DNA from: an uncultured Lachnospiraceae bacterium | Lineage (GTDB): Bacteria > Bacillota > Clostridia > Lachnospirales > Lachnospiraceae | Direction of reading: 5' to 3' | NCBI GenBank assembly: GCA_910579645.1 | Contig: CAJTVK010000187.1 | Location: 1-6,166 of the forward strand | DNA length: 6,166 nt | Shown: piece by piece, positions 1 through 4,877 of the stretch | How positions within the stretch are numbered: the stretch's first letter is position 1 | Layout of the letters: every line of letters begins with the position of its first letter | The notes under the pieces: model-generated | Database searches by the model: none | Told to the model about the DNA's origin: nothing | Seen by the model: the letters and a program-made list of their open reading frames with translations, nothing else | Program-made: the position numbers and the translations under genes

Positions 1-113
1 TAATCTCCAGAAGCATCAAATCCTTTAGCGATTTCATAAGCTTCATTCCGAAAGCCCGCATCATTCTTTTCCGTGTAATATTTTATTAAGCTTATCACAT
101 TTTTTTTCTTCAT
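1..113 (-). CDS. N-terminus of a putative AAA-type ATPase (partial)
   Basis: The first 37 codons of a leftward gene run off the window edge. The peptide starts MKKKNVISLIKYY and goes on with FRNEAYEIAKGFDASGDY. From memory, this resembles the N-terminal region ahead of the ATPase domain in a group of Firmicute AAA ATPases that often sit beside an S8 (subtilisin-like) protease gene. The Walker motifs would lie outside the window, so the function is an inference. The ATG at 113 is supported by a purine-rich ribosome binding site (GGAGGAGAG on the minus strand, about 122-130) and by a near-consensus promoter upstream. Such ATPase-protease pairs are accessory genes, which fits the scarred DNA to the right. 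The start is well supported; the family call is moderate. Confidence 0.55.
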   Translation of the reverse strand, partial: MKKKNVISLIKYYTEKNDAGFRNEAYEIAKGFDASGD

Positions 114-151
114 GATACGCACTCTCCTCCTCATTTTTTCTTCATGCATTA

Positions 152-180
152 ATCATAGCATTTTGGGACACATTTGTCAA
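152..180 (-). promoter_or_regulatory. SigA-type promoter of the left-edge ATPase gene
   Basis: Reading leftward, TTGACA (180-175) is followed by a 17-base spacer and TATGAT (157-152). This is a perfect -35 box and a 5/6 -10 box with ideal spacing. Transcription would start near 145, about 30 bases before the ATG at 113. A promoter this strong usually needs a repressor, and the flanking repeats offer a binding site. Confidence 0.8.
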
Positions 181-190
181 TATTGGGACA
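163..190. promoter_or_regulatory. Paired TTGGGACA direct repeats around the -35 box (putative operator)
   Basis: TTGGGACA occurs at 163-170 and again, identically, at 183-190. The start-to-start distance is 20 bases, about two helical turns, so both copies face the same side of the DNA. The first lies in the spacer of the leftward promoter and the second just upstream of its -35 box. A dimeric repressor bound here would block RNA polymerase. The regulator is not in the window and cannot be named. Confidence 0.5.
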
Positions 191-203
191 ATAATCAGAA
201 ATC

Positions 204-241
204 AAAAGAGCATTTACAAGATTGTGCGTAAATGCTCTTTT
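204..241. terminator. Perfect 14-bp hairpin, probably a bidirectional terminator
   Basis: AAAAGAGCATTTAC (204-217) is the exact reverse complement of 228-241, around a 10-base loop. The arms end in A4 and T4. Reading rightward, the stem is followed by GGTTTTTCT; reading leftward, by GATTTCTG. It can thus act as an intrinsic terminator both ways. Leftward, it would end transcripts from the AlbA_2-type remnant (stop at 353) and insulate the promoter at 152-180. Confidence 0.7.
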
Positions 242-352
242 GGTTTTTCTCTGGCAAATTTTATACACAAAGCAGTTTGCCGCTGTTTACGCCGCTTTCT
301 GCAAGTGTCTCTGTGTTACCCATCTGGGAATGGTACGATGGGAATACAAAAA

Positions 353-696
353 CTATTCGTAAACTTCCCAATAACCGTATCGTTTACCACCCTTGCGCTC
401 AATCATACCTCTACTCTTTAATACCTCCAAGCCTCTCTGAATTGTTCGTCTATTAACAGATAGCTGCCTGGCCATATCAATGGTAGTAATAGCTGCATTT
501 TCTTTAATCAAAGCCAATATTTTTATTTCTATTGCGACATCCTTTGTGACATCTTTTGTGACATTTTGGGCTTTTGTATCTAAAACTTTGGCACTTTGGA
601 AGGCAAAAATTTCACCATGATATCTTCTCCATGAACAATATACTCAGGATCATTTGCTCCAAGACTTTTGCATGCATCCCGAATCTTCTGAATACC
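353..696 (-). pseudogene. C-terminal remnant of an AlbA_2/HATPase_c_4-type ATP-binding protein with winged-helix tail
   Basis: Read leftward from 696, the frame gives GIQKIRDACKSLG, then NDPEYIVHGEDIMVKF. This matches the end of the ATP-binding region in AlbA_2/divergent-AAA proteins (usual pattern GTGIxKIxxAC...P.F). The frame then breaks at the A run 605-609 (T run on the coding strand). Adding one T restores FAFQSAKVLDTKAQN, a VTKD repeat linker and a winged helix: IKENAAITTIDMARQLSVN, then RRTIQRGLEVLKSRGMIERK and GGKRYGYWEV, ending at TAG 353-355. The N-terminal AlbA_2 domain and most of the ATPase part are missing; the homology stops at the end of the palindromic element at 696. The gene is both truncated and frameshifted, so it is dead unless the frameshift is a sequencing error. 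The family is recognised from memory of its motifs. Confidence 0.75.
536..564 (-). repeat. 12-bp tandem repeat encoding a VTKD linker
   Basis: GACATCCTTTGT (536-547) is followed by GACATCTTTTGT (548-559) and a third partial copy starting GACAT (560-564). On the coding strand this gives repeated Val-Thr-Lys-Asp just before the winged-helix domain of the remnant. Short tetrapeptide repeats in this linker are usual for the family, as far as I recall, and they vary in copy number by replication slippage. Confidence 0.7.
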
Positions 697-861
697 TAGT
701 ACTCTGTACTGAAAACCCTTGTGCAAATATTTCGGTCTATTTTCCCGATTGCACAAGTCCAGAATACTCAGCGTAGCCCGCTACACCTCCGTTTCTGAAC
801 TTGCACACTCGACAAAATATCCTCGAAAATTTGCACAGGAACTTCAAGTACAGAGTACTAG
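696..861. mobile_element. MITE-like palindromic element, 166 bp, no coding capacity
   Basis: The ends are perfect 15-bp inverted repeats: CTAGTACTCTGTACT at 696-710 and its reverse complement at 847-861. The similarity continues inward as imperfect arms of roughly 60 bases. Both arms carry TGTGCAAAT, TTTCG, TATTTT and CAAGT-CAGAA blocks in the same order. The centre holds GTAGC-CC-GCTAC, so the whole unit can fold into one long hairpin. TTGTGCAA-like motifs recur in each arm and might bind a transposase. The left end abuts the truncated AlbA_2-type gene. If CTAG (696-699 and 858-861) is the target duplication, the true repeat starts at TACTC; no longer duplication is visible. No open frame in it looks real. 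The parent transposase is not in the window and the family was not identified. Confidence 0.6.
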
Positions 862-1183
862 TCAGATATCCGGCGATTATCTCCGCCATATCACCCTGCT
901 TCCTGCAAAGCCCTTCCACAGCCGATTCCCCCCAAAACAATTTGGTGCCTCCATTTGCTATACGATTAAACTGTCCTTTTAATTCGGACATTTCTTTTGC
1001 CGATTAGAGCGTATGCCCGCCGGCACGCGAAAAAGCACTCCTGCCAATCCGCAGAAGTGCCATATTTGCGTGCCATGGAACAAGCAATAACATGCTTTCT
1101 TAATTTGACGCCTAAACCGTATGTAAAGCAGAATGCGCCCACAATAGTGCAAGCCAAGCCGAAACATGACATCAAACCATTCT
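862..1183. other. Gene-free stretch between the palindromic element and malQ
   Basis: No recognisable gene lies here. The minus strand is open in two overlapping frames (966-1175 and 737-991), but neither has a ribosome binding site or a familiar motif, and the second runs through the palindromic element. The left half could be the remains of whatever gene bordered the element. The only clear signal is the terminator hairpin at 1022-1074. A short TGTCC/GGACA hairpin (972-976 with 986-990) is too weak to call. Confidence 0.4.
1022..1074 (-). terminator. Terminator downstream of malQ, nested in a larger palindrome
   Basis: On the minus strand, GCACT-t-CTGC (1060-1051) pairs with GCAG-g-AGTGC (1044-1035) around a 6-base loop, followed at once by TTTTT (1034-1030). 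That is a classical intrinsic terminator, about 125 bases after the malQ stop. An outer stem, GGCACGC (1022-1028) with GCGTGCC (1068-1074), encloses both the inner hairpin and the U tract, giving a 53-nt composite palindrome. The inner part alone accounts for termination. Confidence 0.7.
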
Positions 1184-2686
1184 TTACTGCCAGTTCATCC
1201 GCCCGTAACGCTTCGTCACTGCCAAGACTTCTTTCTGCAATTTATCGCCCAGTTCCTTTTCCTTCAGCCTCCAACGCCAATTTATCCCTAAAGTAGAAGG
1301 CTTATTCGTCCGGCTGACGTTGTCATACCCAAGATAGTCCTGAATGGGGATAATGCATGCCTTGGCAACACTACGCATCACCAGCGCAATCAGAGACTTA
1401 TAAAGTTCCTTCTCCGGCGTATGCTGATCACACAGATAGTCCCTCACCATCCGGCGTTCTTCCGGCAGAATATTCCGGTACCATCCCACAATCGTCTCAT
1501 TGTCATGGGTTCCCGTATAGGCAACACTGTTTTCCGTATAATTATGAGGGAAATAATCACTGGCCGAACCGGAATCCCTGGAATCGAATGCAAATTCCAG
1601 AACCTTCATTCCCGGGAAGCCGCTGTCGCTGACCAGCCGGCGGACGGAATCCGTCATATATCCCAAATCTTCGGCAATCACCTCATGCTTTCCCAGCCGC
1701 CGCTCCATGCAGCGGAATAAATCGATTCCCGGGCCCTTTTCCCAATGACCGTTCACGGCAGTCTTTTCCCCGTAAGGAATGGAATAATATTCGTCAAACC
1801 CACGGAAATGGTCTATGCGCACCACGTCATACATCTGGAACGAATACCACATGCGGGTAATCCACCAGTCATACCCTGTCAGCCGGTGATATTCCCACCG
1901 GTAAAGCGGATTTCCCCACAATTGCCCGTCCTCCGAGAAACCGTCCGGCGGACAGCCTGCCACCGCCGTAGGCACATTATTCCCGTCCAGCTGGAACAGT
2001 TCCGGATGCGCCCAAGTGTCCGCACTGTCCATTGCCACATAAATAGGGATATCCCCTACAATCCGGATTCCCTTCCCGTTGGCATATTCCCTCAGTTCGT
2101 TCCACTGACTGAAGAATTTAAACTGCAGATATTGCTGAAATTCAATGTCAAAATACAGTTCCCTGCGGTAATAATCCATGGCATTCCCCCAACGCAGACG
2201 GATGTCCTCCGCCCACTCCGTCCAGGGCTTCCCTTCAAACCGTTCCTTCACCGCCATAAATAAAGCATAATCCGACAGCCACCATCTGTTTTCATCCACA
2301 AAATGCAGGTAATCCGTATTCTTGCTTATGTCGCTGCGCTCATAAGCTTTCCGCAGAAGCGGATAACGGTTTTTATACAGTTTCTCGTAATCAATGTCGT
2401 CCGCCTCGCTGCCGAAATCCACCTGATCGCATTCCTCTTTCGTCAGGACACCTTCCTCTGTCAATGCCTCCAGACTGATGAAATATGGGTTCCCTGCATA
2501 AGTGGAAAAAGACTGGTAGGGGGAATCCCCGTAGCTGGTAGGGCCAAGCGGCAATATCTGCCAGTAGGTCTGCCCTGCCTCCTTTAACCAGTCCACAAAG
2601 TCGTACGCGCTTTGGGAAAAACATCCGATCCCATAGTTTGACGGCAGGCTGGCGATGGGAAGTAAAATGCCCGCTGCTCTGTTCAT
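1184..2686 (-). CDS. malQ: 4-alpha-glucanotransferase (amylomaltase), GH77
   Basis: This cytoplasmic enzyme cleaves an alpha-1,4-linked glucan and moves the released part to another glucan or to glucose, so short malto-oligosaccharides can be turned into usable lengths. The 500-residue protein has the usual size of the compact bacterial GH77 type. Visible hallmarks are GILLPIASLPS at the N-terminus, DSPYQSFS (54-61), the substrate-loop region GDIPIYVAMDSADTW (211-225), the nucleophile Asp292 in RIDHFRGF, the acid/base Glu339 in IAEDLG, the third catalytic Asp395 in GTHDNET, and the C-terminal NWRWR (469-473). The open frame extends to 2722, but the ATG at 2686 is preferred: AGGAGG (2701-2696) lies 9 bases before it, and MNRAAGILLP is where the family normally starts. 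The gene follows the transporter after 207 bases that contain its own promoter. No frame defect is seen. Confidence 0.96.
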   Translation of the reverse strand: MNRAAGILLPIASLPSNYGIGCFSQSAYDFVDWLKEAGQTYWQILPLGPTSYGDSPYQSFSTYAGNPYFISLEALTEEGVLTKEECDQVDFGSEADDIDYEKLYKNRYPLLRKAYERSDISKNTDYLHFVDENRWWLSDYALFMAVKERFEGKPWTEWAEDIRLRWGNAMDYYRRELYFDIEFQQYLQFKFFSQWNELREYANGKGIRIVGDIPIYVAMDSADTWAHPELFQLDGNNVPTAVAGCPPDGFSEDGQLWGNPLYRWEYHRLTGYDWWITRMWYSFQMYDVVRIDHFRGFDEYYSIPYGEKTAVNGHWEKGPGIDLFRCMERRLGKHEVIAEDLGYMTDSVRRLVSDSGFPGMKVLEFAFDSRDSGSASDYFPHNYTENSVAYTGTHDNETIVGWYRNILPEERRMVRDYLCDQHTPEKELYKSLIALVMRSVAKACIIPIQDYLGYDNVSRTNKPSTLGINWRWRLKEKELGDKLQKEVLAVTKRYGRMNWQ

Positions 2687-2710
2687 ATCTTTCTGCCTCC
2701 TGTTCCGGTT

Positions 2711-2742
2711 CTGCATCCGCACCGGCCGGTGCCCGAATGCAG
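2711..2742 (-). other. Strong hairpin in the malQ 5' leader
   Basis: GCACCGGCCGGTGC (2719-2732) is a perfect 14-base palindrome. It is enclosed by a second stem, CTGCAT (2711-2716) with ATGCAG (2737-2742). The structure ends about 9 bases before the malQ ribosome binding site (2701-2696) and lies within the leader predicted from the promoter at 2803-2831. It has no U tract on the malQ side, so it is not a plain terminator. It could stabilise the mRNA, modulate translation or be a protein-binding palindrome. No known riboswitch class was recognised. Confidence 0.5.
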
Positions 2743-2802
2743 CATATATTTATTTCATCTGCGCCGTTTATATATGATTGCCACACTTTTTCGCGCAATT
2801 TA

Positions 2803-2831
2803 ACTATAATTCATTTGACAGGAATTTTCAA
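2803..2831 (-). promoter_or_regulatory. SigA-type promoter of malQ
   Basis: Reading leftward, TTGAAA (2831-2826) is followed by a 17-base spacer and TATAGT (2808-2803). Each box matches consensus at five of six bases or close to it. Transcription would start near 2796 and give a leader of about 110 nt. This lets malQ be expressed apart from the transporter upstream, although read-through is also possible because no clear terminator follows the transporter. Confidence 0.7.
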
Positions 2832-2839
2832 TCAGAAAG

Positions 2840-2856
2840 TTGCGGTTTGCACGCAA
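2840..2856. promoter_or_regulatory. Palindrome upstream of the malQ promoter (possible operator)
   Basis: TTGCG (2840-2844) and CGCAA (2852-2856) are inverted around GTTTGCA. The site lies 8 bases upstream of the malQ -35 box, a usual place for an activator or a LacI-type regulator. The GCAAAC core recalls sugar-operon operators of the LacI/MalR type, but the match is loose and the assignment is a guess. Confidence 0.3.
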
Positions 2857-2893
2857 ATCGGACTTATTGGCCGGATGGACCGCCGGATAATTC

Positions 2894-4303
2894 CTACCTG
2901 CCTCCGGAATGCTTACGTTGCTCCAGCTCCGCCTTGATTTCCGGCAGCTTTGCCTCCAAATCAAACTTCATTGCACAGATAAACATAACAAGAAACAGCA
3001 CAAACGGAATGTAAATGTTAAACGCATAAATCGCCTGTCTGGTGGCCGCCGTCGCCGCCGTCATAGATGCATCGTAGTGCGCCAGCGCCAGGCACCAGCC
3101 GACCACCGCCGCGCCAAGGCCATTCCCTACCTTGCCGCCAAACCCTGTCGCGCTCTGCGAGCAGGCAACCATTCGGTTTCCGAATTTGTATGCATTGTAG
3201 TCAATCGCCATAGCCGTCGTTACGCCGAGCAGGCACATCATCGGAATATTGGCAAAGGAACTGATGCAGCCGAGAATCGTATTGAACCAAAAATGTGCAG
3301 GATTCAATATACGAAGGATAGTAGCAACCATTCCCATCAGAAAACTCACGCGCAGCGTCTTTACCACACCTAATTTTTTATTCATCGGCCCCACAAGGAC
3401 AAAGCCAAGAATGGTCGGTATCATTCCCACCGCACCAAGGATTGCCACCAAATTGTCGTCGCCGTAAATCCATTTGCAGTAATAGGTACCGGAGGAGTTG
3501 GCAAGACCGTAGGTGACATTGGACATCAGCCCCATAATCAATGCCAGAACCCAGTACTTGTTCCGGAAAAGCTTTCCCACCGCTTCTGTCAGCGGAATCG
3601 CCGCATCCAGTTCGTTTTCCTCTGCCGCCGTCTCCGCAGCGCCGTCGGCAGTTGCCGTCTCTTTGCTCTTTTTATAGCAGAGCAACAGGCAGAGCACAAC
3701 AATCAGTGCAATGACTGCCGCAAATTTTACCCATGCGCTCTGCGTCCCGCCCAGTGCGTTCGTAACCGGAATCACCGCCAGCACAATCGCCATTCCCGGC
3801 ACATAGCCTGCCAACGCACGATACACGCCCATCTTGCCCCGTTCCTCGGAACTGTTCGTCCTGACCACCTGCAAGGACGCATAAGGAATAGCTATTGCGG
3901 TATAGATAACGGAAGTCATCAGCAGATTTGTGACCAGCATGTAGACAATCTGCAGTCCTCCACTACCCTTCGGGACGGTAAACAGCAGCAACAGCATAAG
4001 CGCTGCCGGTATGGACATCTTCAGAATCCATGGCCGGTACCTTTCTTTGCCCGGCTTTGTATGGTCTATAATATTTCCCATGATAATATCCGTGAACGCA
4101 TCAATAATTTTTGTTATCATGAACACGGTGGCCACCATTCCTGCTGCCAGCCCTGCCTTGTCCGTATAAAAATAGGTCAGCTGTCCCACCATGCCGCTGA
4201 TTGCATTCAGCGCAAACTGCCCCATGGCATCTCCGAAATAATCACTTCCCCGCATGACCTTCTGAATGCCAAACTGATCCTTTCCCAATGGTTTTTTTGC
4301 CAT
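2894..4303 (-). CDS. GPH-family (MelB-like) sugar:cation symporter
   Basis: This integral membrane protein takes up a glycoside, pentoside or hexuronide with Na+ or H+. At 469 residues it has normal family length, with about 12 hydrophobic segments split by a charged, Ala/Glu-rich cytoplasmic loop (about 211-240). The family signature sits at 67-93: IDAFTDIIMG, then NIIDHTKPGKERYRPWIL. It matches the MelB pattern in which the two aspartates of DAxxD (here Asp68 and Asp72) help bind the cation. The start at 4303 is set by AGGAGG (4317-4312), 8 bases ahead. A GH78 rhamnosidase relic ends 31 bases upstream, and a divergent AraC gene lies beyond. The substrate cannot be read from sequence: the relic points to rhamnosides, and malQ downstream allows malto-oligosaccharides. 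The reading frame is intact. Confidence 0.9.
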   Translation of the reverse strand: MAKKPLGKDQFGIQKVMRGSDYFGDAMGQFALNAISGMVGQLTYFYTDKAGLAAGMVATVFMITKIIDAFTDIIMGNIIDHTKPGKERYRPWILKMSIPAALMLLLLFTVPKGSGGLQIVYMLVTNLLMTSVIYTAIAIPYASLQVVRTNSSEERGKMGVYRALAGYVPGMAIVLAVIPVTNALGGTQSAWVKFAAVIALIVVLCLLLCYKKSKETATADGAAETAAEENELDAAIPLTEAVGKLFRNKYWVLALIMGLMSNVTYGLANSSGTYYCKWIYGDDNLVAILGAVGMIPTILGFVLVGPMNKKLGVVKTLRVSFLMGMVATILRILNPAHFWFNTILGCISSFANIPMMCLLGVTTAMAIDYNAYKFGNRMVACSQSATGFGGKVGNGLGAAVVGWCLALAHYDASMTAATAATRQAIYAFNIYIPFVLFLVMFICAMKFDLEAKLPEIKAELEQRKHSGGR

Positions 4304-4334
4304 TTTCTTATCCTCCTATGTTCCATTCCTTATT

Positions 4335-4517
4335 CTAATTACTCTGTCGGTTCAAGGCCGCCAACACCGTCCCTTCTTCCGTTTTCATCCGAATCCGGTA
4401 TGCGGCCTGCACAGTATCCGTCCGATCCGATTCCATTTTCCAGGAAAACCGCGGCCTTACGGCATCCGACTCCGGCGGATTCCTTCGATACCCTGCACGC
4501 AGATCTGCTGTCTACAT
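4335..4517 (-). pseudogene. N-terminal relic of a GH78 alpha-L-rhamnosidase
   Basis: On the minus strand a strong ribosome binding site, AGGGGAGGTG (4533-4524), lies 8 bases before an ATG at 4517 whose next codon is TAG (ATG TAG). Read past the stop, the frame gives TADLRAGYRRNPPESDAV, then RPRFSWKMESD and TVQAAYRI, and ends at TAG 4337-4335. This is the recognisable N-terminus of bacterial alpha-L-rhamnosidases (family pattern LR.EY..NP.GID..PRFSW...ESD...Q.AYRI). Those enzymes are usually around 900 residues, so more than 90% is missing. One substitution (for example AAG to TAG) would explain the stop at codon 2. The last residues (about VLAALNRQSN) do not obviously fit the family and may mark the deletion junction. 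Its position between the promoter and the transporter suggests it was once the first gene of this operon. The family call rests on motif recognition, not on a search. Confidence 0.75.
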
Positions 4518-4587
4518 AAAAAACACCTCCCCTTTCCGATGAACTTCCAAAATCCATTTTCCTCTCTCAAACAGCCTTGCCTTGTTC

Positions 4588-4616
4588 CTTATATATGTAT
4601 ATTTTACTTTGTTGAA
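4588..4616 (-). promoter_or_regulatory. Candidate promoter of the relic-transporter transcript
   Basis: Reading leftward, TTCAAC (4616-4611) and TATAAG (4593-4588) are separated by 17 bases. The -10 box is good and the -35 box poor, as expected for an activator-dependent promoter. An imperfect palindrome, GAACGTTTTC (4614-4623), overlaps the -35 region. Transcription from here would leave a short leader before the relic's ribosome binding site. Other AT-rich -10-like boxes nearby make the exact choice uncertain. Confidence 0.35.
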
Positions 4617-4692
4617 CGTTTTCTGTATTGTAATCATGTTCTGTTTGTTATAAATTTGTTAAATATTTGTTCCGTTCAGCAAATCCTTCTCT

Positions 4693-4764
4693 ATTTCCCC
4701 GGACTTAATTCCCCGTAACAGTTCAGCCTGCGGCTTCCCTGCTACAATTTCCCGTTAATTCCCC
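4693..4764. repeat. Cluster of four ATTTCCCC-like motifs (possible regulator binding sites)
   Basis: ATTTCCCC (4693-4700), AATTCCCC (4707-4714), AATTTCCC (4746-4753) and AATTCCCC (4757-4764) all have the same orientation. The second and fourth share the longer TTAATTCCCC and start 50 bases apart. Paired same-strand half-sites 11-14 bases apart, repeated in a divergent region, resemble AraC-family binding sites. Binding by the neighbouring regulator is an inference. Confidence 0.4.
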
Positions 4765-4786
4765 ATTGCCTGCCGCAGAGCCTTTA

Positions 4787-4815
4787 TTGTAATTTTGTTT
4801 GATTTATTATAAAAT
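4787..4815 (+). promoter_or_regulatory. Candidate promoter of the AraC-family regulator
   Basis: TTGTAA (4787-4792), a 17-base spacer and TAAAAT (4810-4815) form a moderate SigA-type promoter about 60 bases ahead of the regulator's start. The surrounding run of A and T offers alternative -10 boxes, so the position is approximate. Confidence 0.4.
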
Positions 4816-4877
4816 TATATCTGGCTTGGTTTTCATTTCCGCAATGATGTACTAGCCATCACATAAAGGAGGTCATT

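Larger units (their letters stand above)
4518..4877. promoter_or_regulatory. Divergent control region between the transporter transcript and the AraC gene
   Basis: This 360-base, mostly AT-rich stretch contains no gene. It holds candidate promoters in both directions (leftward 4588-4616, rightward 4787-4815), a cluster of ATTTCCCC/AATTCCCC motifs (4693-4764), a 7-bp inverted repeat CTGCGGC (4728-4734) with GCCGCAG (4772-4778), and a duplicated promoter-like block. Such a layout is typical where an AraC-family activator controls both itself and the divergent catabolic transcript. Confidence 0.55.

Noticed and set aside
264..325. A 20-codon leftward micro-ORF after the AlbA_2-type remnant
   Set aside because: There is no ribosome binding site and no recognisable homology, so it is not distinguishable from chance.
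536..571. Possible CRISPR-like repeats
   Set aside because: The repeat is a 12-bp tandem without spacers and encodes a repeated linker in phase with the protein; no CRISPR array is present.
737..991. An 84-codon leftward open frame
   Set aside because: It runs through the palindromic element and ends inside it. No ribosome binding site precedes it and the peptide is not recognised, so at most its first part is a gene fragment.
966..1175. A 69-codon leftward open frame just downstream of malQ
   Set aside because: It overlaps the terminator hairpin and has no ribosome binding site or recognised domain. A competing frame is equally open.
1745..2263. A 172-codon rightward open frame
   Set aside because: It lies wholly antisense to malQ, whose catalytic motifs prove the other strand is coding.
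4061..4519. A 152-codon rightward open frame
   Set aside because: It is antisense to the transporter N-terminus and the rhamnosidase relic, and the peptide has no domain character.
4339..4557. A 72-codon leftward open frame upstream of the transporter
   Set aside because: It is out of frame with the GH78-like peptide, has a ribosome-binding-like GAGAGG only 3 bases from its ATG, and shows no familiar motif; the GH78 relic explains this DNA better.
4608..4625. A possible catabolite (cre) site at the GAACGTTTTC palindrome
   Set aside because: Alignment to the cre consensus leaves about four mismatches at fixed positions, so it was not called.
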